From positions 50,852,774 to 50,916,773 of the forward strand of contig OX104112.1 of NCBI GenBank assembly GCA_944474755.1: 64,000 nucleotides of DNA, written 5' to 3'. Below are positions 46,441 through 58,904 of the stretch, piece by piece. The first letter of the stretch is position 1, and each line of letters begins with the position of its first letter. The stretch comes from Limnoperna fortunei (taxonomy: Eukaryota; Mollusca; Bivalvia; Mytilida; Modiolidae). The notes under the pieces were generated by a model. That model was not told the DNA's origin. It was given only the letters and a program-made list of their open reading frames with translations, and searched no databases. Position numbers and translations under genes: made by a program.

Positions 46441-46691
46441 ATAAGCTGTCAGTAGAAGTAAAAGTATTGCGAAGTTCAACCATTCCAGAAGGTGAATATT
46501 TATCCATATTCTGCTCCTATGATAGTAATCAACATCAAGTCAACATTACATGGAGTAAAGATGGCTTATTTTTGTGTAGAAACTCTATTGTATACATTAG
46601 AAATGCTTCGAGAACTGATGCCGTTATTTATAGATGTTTTGTCGACAATGGTAAATTTTATGGATCAGCAGAAAAAACCATTACTGTTTGA
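46441..46691 (+). pseudogene. Third Ig domain exon with terminal nonsense codon
   Basis: The acceptor TTTTTTTTAG precedes AT-AAG-CTG, same phase as exon 4 of the intact gene. It reads VEVKVLRSSTIPEGEYLSIF, NITWSKDGLF and IYRCFVDNGKFYGSAEKTI, then GTT-TGA-T|GTAGGT where the intact gene has GTT-TCG-T|GTAAGT. Apart from the TGA it is intact. Confidence 0.75.
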
Positions 46692-46959
46692 TGTAGGTTC
46701 ACGAAATTTTATATCTTTGTCTAGTCTTTAAATTTGTTTCTGTAATACATAATGGTACGAAAATATTTTTTTACACCTTGGATCAAATCTGTTGGAGTTA
46801 ATCTCCAATTGCTACATATATTATTTTTTTAAATGTGTTTAATTGGTCTACTTAAATTATATGTTTAATATCCTTACAACATTGATATGCATAGTTTTAA
46901 TGGTAGATGCCTCTAATGTCTATTATGCAACTACAAAATGGTTTTCATATCTTCAATGC

Positions 46960-47195
46960 ATTAGGGTTTCCAACCTACTACACCTTTTAGTACTGTGGAC
47001 ATAATACTGCAGATGGAGAACATATACGAATTCTTACCAAAAAGTGTAACAGTATGTTAGAATTTAGCAATATACTAATACTAATCCAAAATATGAAATA
47101 ATTGGCAGATATGTATGTAATGTAGAAAATAGTAATGCCGATGTGAAAGGTCGTCAAGTGCAAATTGCGAATACATATGTTTTTATGTGGGGTAA
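46960..47195 (+). pseudogene. Ig domain remnant
   Basis: Its end reads GRYVCNVENSNADVKGRQVQI, the strand F-G of an Ig domain, preceded in another frame by LEFSNILILIQNM. Two frames and a TAA in between show decay. By position it could be the fourth Ig domain. Confidence 0.5.
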
Positions 47196-47524
47196 TATAT
47201 ATAATGTGTTGATATGCGAACGTTCGTTCGCAAATTGTTTCTAGAAATATTTTAATTGTAAATTGGAAAACGACCGCCTAATCTATCAATATTTTATAAT
47301 ACATATAGGCTTAAATTATCGATTAGAATAGTTATCAGATAATTTTATTCGACCGCTAAAAATTATTTTTTTTATCCATACCATCGTATTAACACTACTT
47401 TTTTCCTTCAGTGGTTGTCATAAAGCAACGTTTTTCTGGCCACAGTAGGACAGCAAAGGCCCCGATTTGACATATAAAGGTCAATTTAACACCGTAAAAG
47501 TTACCCGTATGTAAACCAAAAATT

Positions 47525-48010
47525 TCTTAACAGCGCCACCTATAAAAATTCTTAAGGTCAGGAGAAAATGGCGAGGTTAAGTTTTTCTCAAATTAAATCG
47601 TTAAATTAAATGTAACAATGTATACGTAATCTAGGAATCGATCAAGGGTATATTTTGATGCATGACTGTATGTAGTCGACACAGATATAATCAACAGATT
47701 GCGTAAGATCTATGATACAAAATCGTCATTTTTTATGTAAACATGGCGCGGGCCGTTTGTTTACAAATTTATTCAAAAGTAAAAGCAGACACAATTTTAT
47801 TCCCGTCCCTTTTTATGTATTTTTACAACTGTTTTTTCTTTATTAACCAATAGTTTTTCTCGTTATACAAGTCGAAATGTGTCACCATCTTTCGTAAAAA
47901 GCCACGAGGTTGTTTACCAACACGACCAAAACACGTGCGAGTTTTCAAATGTTTACGAACACAAATCATGTTTAATCCACGAAACTGTCGTTTTGAAGAA
48001 GAAATGTTTG
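47525..48010 (+). repeat. Dispersed repeat R, copy 2
   Basis: Same ordered blocks as at 14010-14430, with CGTTATACAAGTCGAAATGT and AAGCCACGAGGTTGTTTACC most alike. It lies between exon remnants of the Ig pseudogene. Confidence 0.6.
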
Positions 48011-49604
48011 TTTAAATTTGACATTAAGCATGACTCGTTAAAAGTCTAGTATATAAAGAATTCCCAAGAATTATTTTGTTCCAAGTCACGGTGCAATTTT
48101 ACAGGAATTGAGGAAAGCTCCATGTGCCTTCGTGTTTGTAGTGAATTTGTACACACAGGGTACGTAAATCGTATAATAGTTTCAAATATGCTGTCTGTTG
48201 ATAATTTAATGTTGATATATGTTTTTGGCATTTAATTAGGTATATTACACGTAGAGTTACACAGCCCCCAACCCTCCCCCCCCCTTTTCACACACACACA
48301 ACCACCCACACTTTTAAGTGGGTGAACCTTTAAGGAATGAAAAATTAATATATTTATAATGTCATAATGTTCATATTGAATTCCAACAATCACACAGTTT
48401 AATGATGCCTATAAAATTCTATAAACAACCATGTCATATAATGTGGCCTCCACAACTTCTAGTTGAATTAAGATTTTTTCGGCTGGCCCATACATGAAGG
48501 TTACTTTTTACAAGCGATGAAGTTAAATAACATACTGCTTGCACCAAAATATCTAGTTACTATTTCCGACATTTATTGTTGTCATTATTTTGCAACCTAT
48601 TGCTGTTTAAAACAAGTGGGGGTCTTTGTTATTTATAACTGAAACTGTTTTACATGTATATAAGCATTTTGACTACCATATTAAGTCAAATATAGCATTA
48701 TGCAGTTTAAAACAAAGAATTTATTTAATTTTAGAATTTGATTGAATTGCTTAAATTTATTTATATGGAGATATTTATATACATGTCGAGTATTTTATAA
48801 ATAGGCTTTGCTATTTTATGTCTGAAAAAGTAAGCTTGGGAGATTAAATCTCGAGCAGTAATTTTTTGGATTGCATTGTGATAGTATAAATCCCATTTTT
48901 TACAAACATTATCGAGTTAGCAATTAGGTACAACATGTATCTAATGATGGTTTCTGTACTTGGTATAGATTTGCTTCATTGAATGTGAAGCTGATATTAA
49001 ATGGCATAACTAACATTTCTTGATATACCAATTAGTAAACTTAAGCATCCTTTCCAAAAAAATTAGTCTTTAAATAAACACTTTTATTAATACAAATTAA
49101 CTGGTATATTTTAATATTATTTTATAGTTTACAAAAATGTGATATTAAAATTTATGGAAACTTATCTCCAGCATGAAGTAAGATGTAAACAACTGGCAGC
49201 TATTAACACAATTTTAAAATCTGTGATCATCCCTTAACAAAAGAAAAAGGGAAATAAAATGTGAATTAAGTTCTGTGTATTAAAGGAACATTTTAAAAAG
49301 AAACTTATAAAATAATATTGTCAATAGATCTATTTTATAGACAGAGATATAGTATTAAATCCTAAAAATGAGTCGTTGGCCCTAGCATGTGAGTTTATAA
49401 AGCAATCTAAATCACAGGCATTTGGGGTCAGTATAATTTGTTTCTAGGGAATAAAATGCTAGTAAATGAGTTTTATAACATGTATTCACTCATTCGATAA
49501 GTTAATATCAGTCTGACATGTCTCATTGCAATATATTGGCCTCAGAAAAATGATAAATTTCTCATTGTAGTATAGACTAATTATGAGAAATTTATGCGAA
49601 ATTT

Positions 49605-49720
49605 CACCGAAAAAGCTGACACAAATTTGTTCCCGGGGGGTCTGAAAGCTGAAAATTGGACCGAAGACGTAATATTAAAATTGATTTAATAATTTATAGG
49701 TCGCGATTTGTCACCATTAC
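49605..49720 (+). repeat. Dispersed repeat R, partial copy 3
   Basis: AAAAAGCTGACACAAATTTG, TTCCCGG and GGTCGCGATTTGTCACCATT match the middle of R; the rest is not recognisable. Confidence 0.45.
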
Positions 49721-50425
49721 TATTTATATTTTTAATTTAGAGTTTTCTTTCCGTCGAGTGCCGAGTTCAGATCAAAACATGCCACTTCAAAGGGCATTTT
49801 AACCTGGTAAATTAAAACTTTACAGAATAAAATTTCCATAAATAACAGGTAATTGTCTTAGGACTAATCTGTATTTTATTTTATTGATGTATGTTACGAC
49901 AGTGCTACGTACGATAACGAAAACGAAGACACTATCACGCTTACAAAAAAAACCGACAAAAAGTTGACCTTTAGTCACGTGACTGAAGTCGTTAAAAATC
50001 AGCCATTACAAGCGTTGTAAATTCGCGCACAATTGAACAAGACAGATACCAATACTTATTGTAAGCGTTGTGTAGGTATGCATTGTCTTGCCAGCTACGC
50101 TTATTGTTAAAACCTACATAGAATGATCAACAGCAAAGTCTGAAAATAAGTATACCAAATCCATCTAAAGGACACTTTTAAATACGAGATATGGGTTTAC
50201 CAGTCATGACATTTTCATGAAATAACCGTTACTTTAAAGTTTAAGTCACCAACGATTAAATTTCATTAGTATAACTTTTATTAGCAGTTTGATTTTTGTT
50301 TTAATAACGATAGCACACTATGTGTTTTTGGAACAAAGGTAATCAGAAAATCAGAAAATTTCTATTATGGCTCACACTTCATACCTTTAGTATTTATGTT
50401 TTTCGATAAACCGCTTTGTTTATAG

Positions 50426-50720
50426 AATAACAAAGAAGTGGATGTATGGACAAAAGTGTAATCCTTACAGTGCAAGTTTACAGCTCAAATGTTTCTGGAT
50501 TTTGTTGGTGGAAAGAAGATATACGGCTTAGAAATACACCACAATATACCATGTCAAAATATGAGAATGTGATGCCAGTTAAAATGTATGATAAATATAT
50601 TATAATTCAATATATATTCAATTGGATTGAAAATAAACCAACTAACGGACAACGATACTCAATATACAGTCACAATTTACAGCGAACTTGGAAACAACAA
50701 ATGCATGTTGAAATTATTTA
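50426..50720 (+). pseudogene. Ig domain remnant, frameshifted
   Basis: After GTTTATAG one frame reads VILTVQVYSSNVSGFCWWKE (cysteine, Trp of strand C), while the end in another frame reads TDNDTQYTVTIYSELGNNKC. Together they outline one Ig-like domain of the I or C2 kind. Not clearly matched to a particular domain of the intact gene. Confidence 0.45.
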
Positions 50721-50899
50721 TGACTGGTATGATTTAGCGGCTTCGTTATTTTAAGTTATTTAATGTTTTGTCGTTTGAGAACCTATAACATTTTAACCTA
50801 ATTAACTTATTTTTCGTTGGTTAAAAAATTAAAATATTTAATTTCTTTGTAATTGAACATTTGTTTAAGAAGTAAATTAATTGCAAAACAAAAACTACG

Positions 50900-51050
50900 A
50901 CAATCTGGGAAGGTTCCCAGTGCTTGACCCACAGAACAGCACAACGCATCACATAGTGGCGGTAAGGGGAGACACTCTCATTGGGGCTGTCATGTCACAA
51001 TACGGAAAACCTGGCCGCGGAACTTAGTGGTGACGTTCAATCAATCAGTC
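50900..51050 (+). mobile_element. SINE-B fragment, 5' part
   Basis: CTGGGAAGGTTCCCAGTGCT, GACCCACAGAACAGCACAAC and CAATACGGAAAACCTGGCCG match the first half of the element at 60297. The 3' tail is absent. Confidence 0.65.
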
Positions 51051-51485
51051 AAAATCATACAATGGACAGTCCTATTATTTGCTACCTGTAAATACATGTA
51101 CAAATTTCCATGTGTAAAATTATAAGTTACAGAAGGTATATAGTTGATAAATAAACTGTCTTCCAAATGACCAGTTTTAAAGTTGTTCGTCACAACATAG
51201 GAAAGATGTAAATTTTTATGATCCGCCTCTTATATTTAGACATAAATAGTAAATAAAAGCAACGTAACACATTTCCGCGAAATGGGCGGTATAATCAGAT
51301 TGCTTTTGGAAAAAATTTCCTAAACAAGCATCTAAAATGTAGGTAACCACAACATGCAAATTTGCGTATTAGAATGCTATTTGTTTTTAAATTCAATTTT
51401 CATTGACAGATCTACATATTCTTTAATCTAACCGACAAAAAACCTACTTTACTTTGAACTTTTATTCCTATTTATCATGTTGTAG

Positions 51486-51601
51486 AGCCATTGTACAAAA
51501 GAGGACTGATCGTATATGTTGTTTCAACATTTATCTGCACTGCTGTAATATTAATGTCTACATTTATTTATTCAAGATGGAGAATGGGATCCAAAAGTTG
51601 A
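51486..51601 (+). pseudogene. Transmembrane exon of the decayed paralogue
   Basis: The acceptor GTTGTAG precedes EPLYKRGLIVYVVSTFIC, TAVILMSTFIYSRWRMGSK and TGA. About 25 hydrophobic residues then basic YSRWR give a clear type I membrane anchor; the cytoplasmic tail is missing. The phase-1 start matches the transmembrane exon of the intact gene. Confidence 0.65.
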
Positions 51602-51905
51602 AAGGACCTCAAACCTTTAAATTATTTATGCTGTTATACAAAACGCAGAAAAAGTTAAAGTCTGTTATTGTTAATCTAATTGAATGTTTTGGTATTATTT
51701 AAATCCAGCTGCAACCTGAATCATGGCTTGCACTTTATCTTTTCCCTAAAACGATTCAAAAGATCAATTGCAAACAAAGACGATGACCAGATCACATAGT
51801 GTAAACCACGTTTATGGATAGGCTTCTTTACATGAACAACTCATCATACACAGTTTAAGAATTTGGAAACTTTCAACTTATTTTTCAAGCTATATCAGCA
51901 AACAA

Positions 51906-52129
51906 GGGGCCACGCTGCCGAGTGGTTAAGTTTGTTCGTTAACTACTGATCGAGACTCAATGTGGGCAGAGTGTACTCGACTTGACAAGGATTGCCAGTT
52001 TTTCTACCAAAGGTTAAAAGGTTATCTGTAGGTACTTTGGCTTCTTGTCTCAATACAAACTGGATGGTATGATATAGCTGGACAGTTGCTGAAAGTGGCG
52101 TTAAACATCATTCAAACAAACAAAAACAA
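51906..52129 (+). mobile_element. SINE-A copy with 15-bp target-site duplication
   Basis: Starts GGGGCCACGCTGCCGAGTGG, has lost part of the head around the B-box, keeps TTGACAAGGATTGCCAGTTT and ends TTGCTGAAAGTGGCGTTAAA with CAAACAAACAAA. TATATCAGCAAACAA before it (51891-51905) and TATATCAACAAACAA after it (52130-52144) differ at one base, a typical target-site duplication. Confidence 0.8.
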
Positions 52130-52144
52130 TATATCAACAAACAA

Positions 52145-53570
52145 CATAGAACTTTGATTACTATGGTTGTATCTGTTGTTGAACAGCTAATGATTTGCAT
52201 TTATTCTACTAATGGCACAAACATTATGATATCAAATTGATAATAGGTAAGGCATGGCTTTTTATACAAAATGTTATTTTCCATTTAATTTATTGTTTTT
52301 TCAGCTTTGTTACAGACGTACATTTAGGAAGTTTCAATAAACAATTGCAACAACGTTCTGTGCAAAGAGTAAACAATAAGTTTGCATGAAACCAATATAA
52401 TAAATTATTTCCTTTCTTAAACTTTTGTAGTCAGGCATCGACGGTCAGACAAGAGTAGTGATTTATTTATCGTCAATGTCTTGTATAGTGATGCCATATT
52501 TTCATATAACTACTTGTTTGTTGGGAAGGTTTAAATTTATTTGCGTTTCAGCCAAATAAAACTTTGTATGATTTTTTTTTTTACAACTGAATTAAATTCA
52601 TGAAAATTATCATGTTGTAGAAAGAGTTAAAATATGAAGCGCACCTATTAGTGTAAGTAATGTCGCTTACTCAAACTCTTTTGATAAATGATATATAGAA
52701 AGTCGCAAATTCTAGGCTCGTATAGTGATAGACTTTTACCAATGTAACTGAATCTGAGGTTAAAGAACTGAGCTAGTTTGCGGTTTTTCTGATATGAATT
52801 GTAACGGTGATTGTAATAAAAGCAGATTAGCTTTCAGTGTCCAATTATAATTTAATGACAAGAAACAGGACCTTTAAAGTACTTAAATGTATAGTTTTAT
52901 TTTGGAGTTATTTTTTGTATATGTAATTGTAATATGTTTTCATATGTATCAATCTAAGTAAACATCCGTTTGAGTCATTTATATACATGTACTTACATTG
53001 AATACAGATTAATAGTTCAGTAAATATCTTCCAATATACATGTATAATGTATCTTGATATTTTACTTGTATGTAGATTTAATTATGACAATATTTTTCAA
53101 CTAATGAGTGTTAATTGTAAACAGTCCTTTAGTAGAATAAATTTGTGCGATAACAAAATTATGTCACTTGCTTTTTCTATGGCATAATTCTCAACAAGTG
53201 TCTGTAATGACATGTAAAAAATTATGACATTTACAAAAAATTGCTGGCTCATTTGTATGGAAATTGCTTTGTTATCATAAAAGATTTAGACACCCGTTGA
53301 GCAAATGATAGTCATGTAAGTACACACATAACACCCTTGAATAGGTCGCCTACCTATTGCTCAGAAAAATGGCTAATCGCATTCGGATGATACATTTTCT
53401 ATATCGATTAACTATCTCGAGAGGAAGCTTCCCATAACAATTAAGCACTGCGTTCGGCCATAGAACGTCTGAAGAGATGTAATCTGCCTAACTGCAACAA
53501 TGCCTGATTGAATCGCTCGAACAATTGCACCAAAATTTTGCTAAGTGCACAGAAAGAGTTTTTTTTTATT
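52145..53570. other. Intergenic, nothing recognised
   Basis: AT-rich, with small palindromic AT patches. No ORF or repeat supported. Confidence 0.4.
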
Positions 53571-53575
53571 ACAGA

Positions 53576-53770
53576 CTAAACATACTGTATCATTGAGGAA
53601 GAAGAAATCACGTATTTCAGAACAATAGCATAGAAACAGACCAAACAACAAGAGCTGAAAGTCAAGGAACGGTTACACAAATATCTGAGAAACACTTGCA
53701 ACAAACAGAAAGCAAAAAAAAAAAATAATAATAAGTAACTCCAACCTAATATAAACCATAGGAACACTCA
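53576..53770 (-). repeat. Dispersed repeat S, copy 2
   Basis: Inverted relative to the copy at 33515; see there. Contains an A-run at 53717 where copy 1 has mixed sequence. Confidence 0.45.
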
Positions 53771-53929
53771 GTTGATTCTAACAAGAAAGCAGTGCCTACC
53801 TCCAATTAGATACTGGTTGAGTCACCATTAGTTATGTCTAGAAAAGCCAAGTCTAGGAAAAGGAAACATATGCCGCAACAAAAATGTTCAGTTTTTGAGA
53901 TATGGACTTTAAATAATGATCATGATGAC

Positions 53930-54240
53930 GGACTTCTAACGGGTTATAACATTAACCAACGTAGGTACAACAAACTCATGTTTGAGTAGCTTGGTAATTA
54001 ACAGCAGCGGCCAGTCTAGAATCATAATACCGATCGTATTATCTATCATAAAGTATAAGTCGTGAATGTACACACCATATGTTTGTTGTTGAGGCTGGTT
54101 TGTAGTTTTCCGGAGTCAATTTCTAGAAGTAGATCTTTATAAAAGGCCTACCTAAGTGGACTTTCTAGGAGCAGCCTCACAAGAAGTCACAAACAGGTTG
54201 GCGACGAGAGGCGTATAATTTATACCCATTGCAAAACCCA
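53930..54240 (-). mobile_element. Reverse-transcriptase relic, possibly Penelope-like
   Basis: Minus strand fragments in order: GFAMGINYTPLVANLFV (compare the 'G.pMGtncAPLlAdLFl' RT block), then KDLLLEIDSGKLQTSLNNKH ('YLDL.LEID..G.L.TklYdK'), then LTKLLKHEFVVPTL ('LL..GF'). The catalytic YxDD block between the first two is deleted. Frames shift. The class is my best match from memory. Confidence 0.55.
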
Positions 54241-54244
54241 AGAT

Positions 54245-57240
54245 ATGTTGAAAAACATGTCATACAAACGCGACAAATATGTAAGAATATGCAGAATTTA
54301 TCTTCAATGTATTATCATATTAGGCGTCATTTATGAAAAAAGTAAGTTTTGCCATTCTAATTACCATGTAATTCATACAGTTTCAATCTACGGATATCGA
54401 AAAATCTACGGTTTGCTGATGGTACATTGGGAAAGAGATCCATACAGATCCATACCTACATATGTCTGTCAGGTTTTTTTCAATTTTCCACATAAATTTA
54501 TGCCATTCCTACAATATAAATGTCACTTTGATTTTTGTAGAACCGTTTCTTGTGAATAAATTAATTGAAGTCTACTGCAATTCCACACCATACTAATCAA
54601 TTCGAGAAAAACTTAGGGCTATTTATTATTAATTTTATTAATTAATTTATTTTTGGTCAAACAAATATCAAACGTCATAATATCAATTTCCTGGTTTAAT
54701 TCAATAATTGTTAGATTCAGATGTTCAACATACAAACATAATATTGTAAGCTGAAATTATTTATTAATTACAGTTTGTTGCTACGGAAATAATACATTGA
54801 CCTCTTTCAGTTTTCAGGAAAAGGAAATATTAACAATGGAATTATTATATATTTTTCATACTTTGATACAGTGTATTATTTTAAATAAATATGTTGTGTT
54901 GTGTTGTTTTTGTATTCTCACATAAAGACATACGATTTATAAAATAAAAAAATCCAATACACATGTAATATGTTAGATCACAGACTGTTTTATTACAAGA
55001 CAATTTTTCTTCTTGGTTAGTTTTCTACGAATAGACTACTAGTAACCGATGCAAAGATGCTAATTGCAATGTCGTGTCGAAAGACAGTTTTACAATTGTA
55101 TACTTATATCAGATGTAATGTATCAACACGATTTCGGCCTTTTTTTGAATCAATATTATGCAACAGAAAACAAATGCATCGTCTTTTATAAAACGTAAAT
55201 CATTTATACGCCAATAAGGATGTTCAAATAATTGAAGTGAAAATTACATACTCCTTATGATCTATACTTTTTGTAACATTTGTCAAAAGGATAGTGAAAA
55301 TTGCCTCTGTTGGATATTTATGCAATTTATTTAGCAATATTATATGAACCGTAAGGACGAATTAATGGTGAGAACAGGAGATCCATGTATCCATAATGTA
55401 TTTATATAATATTGGTCTGATCAAACTTTAATCTTATAAATATTTTATTGATAGTGGTTACCAAATGCACAGATGAGCTAAATTTTCTTACTTCATTTCT
55501 CTGCAACGGTTTGTAAATTTGGCTGCATATCTTGTTTGGCAAACTGTCAAACTTATTTCAATAATTTAAATCTGAAAACAAAACGGCCCGTGGACTTATT
55601 TTTCAGGCCCTGCATACAGCTAATGTACATGAATCCCTGAAAGGATCATTCATATGTGTGATTTAACATTTATTTCGTCATAAGAGGGCAATACTTTGTT
55701 CAGTCGATATAATAGGAATAGATCCATTTACAGAATATAGACTGGCAAGCATCATTGTGACATAGCTTCTTTACGTCTTTTCAAACTTGTGCGAACAGAG
55801 CATCTTCTCTTGGGGAGAATATAAAACTCATTCACATAAAATTCAGAAAAGAAGAAATTGATGCCAGGAAATGGATTAAGACAGAAAGGGAACAAGACAT
55901 GTCTAACTGGGTAGGCACAATAAGGTCTTTGGCACAACGTGGCATTTAGGATAGACATTGCATTAATGATCGACCTTAATTCGTATTTAAAGAGGAGGAT
56001 GCTATGAGATGCTCAATAAAGAGATAGGCGTCATGGATAACTCTCATAATTTCACATACAAACGCACCACATTTGGCTATCAAAAGACATTCGTGACTTT
56101 TTTAATATTCAATCATATAAGACAAAAATTCCTAATATTTACCATAATTGTATTAGATGCCAAAATTACCGAAACATCCTTACTTATCTACATGCTCTAA
56201 CAAAGAGCTGTCCAAACAGCTAAGATATTGTCTGCAGTGAAAAATACTTTAAAACTGTTTATTCGCTAAGCAATATTAATTATATGTGGATTTTTAAAAA
56301 TCTGAAGAACTTTTGGAAACTTTAAAACCAAGACCGAAATATCAAATTGCATATGTTAGAACTTTAGATTTTTCAAAACTCTATATTTGGTAGGATTATT
56401 CGTATATAGATAAAAGTAAACCATTATTGTTCTATGTAGGTTATATATTTGAAGCAATTTACATAAATTTTTAGCAAACAAACGAAAAGAAATGTTCGTT
56501 AAATAGATCGAAATTGTGTAAATATGAAAACAAGCAATCTTCTATGAAACCTGTTAATTACTCATAAAGTTAATTACTCATGATTTTTATTTCAGTTGCA
56601 AATTCTGAATAACTGCCACTATAAGAATCAGTTTAATAAATGCCATCTGTAACTGCATTGCTAATTTAAGCCATGTTGTATGTTATTGTTTTCGTGTGGT
56701 TCTTTTATGTTACTTGATCGGAAATCCAAGAGGAATTAATTTAAGGTCACCTTTGGGAAAAGGGTTCTCCCTGCTGCAACTTTGAGAACCTCACTGATAC
56801 AAATATGGACTACCCTCAAATGCACAAAACAATAAAAATATAAAAATGACAAAATCGACCTCAAATCTTTACTCCTGCATACAAAGTAAGTTGTGGAATG
56901 TTAAATGTAAATAGTGATGTCGCACGTGTCGAAAAAATCTACTTTTTTTATTAATCGAATCCTAAATTTGTTCAACAAATCTTAAAAAACTGTCACTTAT
57001 TTAAATGTACCATTATGTATGGTGTGTCATATATAAACAATACTGTCTTTGTTTACTATGTGCGTTTAAAAATTATGGTATTGTAACGTAACCGCGCAGG
57101 TATGGGTCTCTGAATATATTTGCCTGGATGATACGTGGGACTGGTCCCAAACCCGTTCTTGGTGACAGAACGGTTAGGCAAGTGGCTCTCAGGATGGCTT
57201 ACAAGTCAGTATTTAGAAATACGAGAATAAACTAGAATAT
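54245..57240. other. Long intergenic block, nothing recognised
   Basis: A 104-codon ORF (54245-54559) and a 68-codon minus ORF (55752-55958) show no motif. AT-rich throughout. Confidence 0.4.
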
Positions 57241-57251
57241 TGGTCTCTCGT

Positions 57252-57268
57252 GTGTGTGTGTGTGTGTC
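57252..57268. repeat. GT microsatellite
   Basis: About eight GT dinucleotides between CTCTC and CTCG. Confidence 0.8.
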
Positions 57269-57669
57269 TCGAATCTTGGTAATGAATATCAAAATGAAAG
57301 AGACAAAAGTGACGTTACATAACTTGTATTAAATTCAAATGCATTTCATATATATAACAGTGATAAAATGTATTACTTAACTTTCAACAATTAAAATATT
57401 TTACTTCATCTTAAACCTACAGAGATACATTGCTGACAAATATTAATTTCTAGAAAGAACTAAAATGTAGGGGATTCTTTAAATATTATGGTTACAAGAA
57501 ATTACCAAACGAAACATTTATGACAAACCACAAACGTTAAAAGTGTTTGCAGGAATAAATTAAAAACTACTTAAAACGGAAATGTTTTTAAAATGGTACT
57601 GTTCCTCCATAGTAACAAGAAAACAACAATCCGACCTGGAAACGCTGGCTTCCGGATTAGGTAAAACTA

Positions 57670-57745
57670 TCAAGGTTCTTGCTTTGGTTCTGGTATTATT
57701 GGCTCTGGCTTTAGCTCGGGCTACGGCTCTGGCTATGGTTTTATT
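57670..57745 (+). repeat. Hexamer-like GGCTNT tract with Gly-Ser-Tyr/Phe reading
   Basis: Runs of GG(C/T)TCTGG, GGCTTT, GGCTAC, GGCTAT. One frame reads CFGSGIIGSGFSSGYGSG, another a Leu-Ala run. No start, splice site or continuation, so I treat it as simple sequence. Confidence 0.5.
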
Positions 57746-58637
57746 CTAACAGGGGTAACCAGGGTAGAGAACAACAAACACGGGATTTAACAATTCGTGG
57801 TATTTATACTATTGCGTTACCAAAGTACTAAAAGATCCAAGTTCCAAAATTTTCCTAAATTACCAACTTTACCAATTGCTACTAACTTTTTCCAAAATGA
57901 CGTTCGAAAATGGCATACAGTCTCCTGATACTATTTGCATGACGTAAAGACAAGGATATACTGGTTTTATTCATGAAAAAGAACAATAACTGCCTTTGAT
58001 ATGCAGTTGATATTGGGATTTCTCAACCCTCAAAAATATATATTCACAATACATTTAGAGCAACCTATATCAAAGTCACTAATTGAATAATAATTTTGTA
58101 TACAACTGATTCAGCTCTTACATTTGCTACCTAAAACTTGAATACAAATGTTCTTTTTCATTGGATGTTTCTTTTACAAAATATATATTTTATGACCCCT
58201 AAGCTCTTCATTGTAATCTGTGACTAATTTTATTTCATATTTCAGTGATAACTTCAAGTTCTGCACAGTATCAAACAATTCTTCTGAGCGACCATTATCT
58301 GATGATATCACAGCATAGATTTACTTTCTTGTTTATTTATATTATATTTTAGCATTCATGTCTATGTTTAATTTTATCGATGTAAAATAAATGTAACTAT
58401 TCAAAAGGTGAAAATTAAAATTACAATGTAAAGGATATAAGAATAATTATATAGCAGTAATTGTCAATCAAAATTCACATTTACTGAAAAATGTAATACC
58501 TCGATTAACACATTCACTTATTTCAATGATTATAATAAACGCACTTTACTATAAAAAGCGGTAAATATGTCTAGTCAGAACAAACACATGTTTAAAATAT
58601 CTATTTCATGTAATGTTACAATTTTTAACTTCATATA
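57746..58637. other. Intergenic, nothing recognised
   Basis: AT-rich, no exon or repeat structure seen. Confidence 0.4.
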
Positions 58638-58894
58638 GGGGGCCTCGGTGGCCAAGTGGTTAATGTAGTTGGCCTACTATTGATAACGTGTCTGTCAACA
58701 CTGAGGTTGCGGGTTCAAGTCTCACTGCGGGCAGGGTGTACTCGACTCGAGTCTTAATTGACAAGGATTGCCAGTTTTCCTACCGAAGGTTAGTGGTTCT
58801 CTCCGGGTACTACGGCTTCCTCTCCAATACAAAACTCGACGCCATGATATAGCTGAAAAATTGATTAAAGTGGCGATAAAATTCATTCAAACAC
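58638..58894 (+). mobile_element. Full-length SINE-A (tRNA-headed) with 10-bp target-site duplication
   Basis: The head GGGGGCCTCGGTGGCCAAGTGG holds an A-box (TGGCCAAGTGG) and, 50 bp on, a B-box (GGGTTCAAGTCTC), so RNA polymerase III could start it. The conserved middle TTGACAAGGATTGCCAGTTT and tail AGCTGAAAAATTGATTAAAG follow, ending AAATTCATTCAAACAC. ACTTCATATA occurs exactly on both sides (58628-58637 and 58895-58904). The 3' part resembles the bivalve V-SINE group (RUDI comes to mind, from memory). Reference copy for the other SINE-A entries. Confidence 0.85.
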
Positions 58895-58904
58895 ACTTCA
58901 TATA

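Larger units (their letters stand above)
45217..51601 (+). pseudogene. Decayed paralogue of the four-Ig receptor
   Basis: Pieces in the same order and strand as the intact gene: signal plus Ig1 (45217-45590), a doubtful Ig2 scrap (46260-46360), Ig3 (46441-46691), an Ig C-terminal half (46960-47195), another Ig (50426-50720) and a transmembrane exon (51486-51601). Ig1 has a one-base frameshift, Ig3 a TGA one codon before its donor, the later Ig pieces change frame, and the tail is cut by TGA after the membrane helix. Introns contain repeat R, a third R fragment and a SINE-B fragment. Spacing of 3.2 kb between the fourth and fifth pieces suggests insertions. Confidence 0.75.

Noticed and set aside
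54245..54559. 104-codon plus-strand ORF next to the RT relic
   Set aside because: Opposite strand to the relic, no motif, no acceptor or promoter evidence.
57670..57780. Glycine-rich shell-matrix-like exon
   Set aside because: Only about 18 Gly/Ser/Tyr codons, no signal peptide or splice sites; simple sequence is the better explanation.
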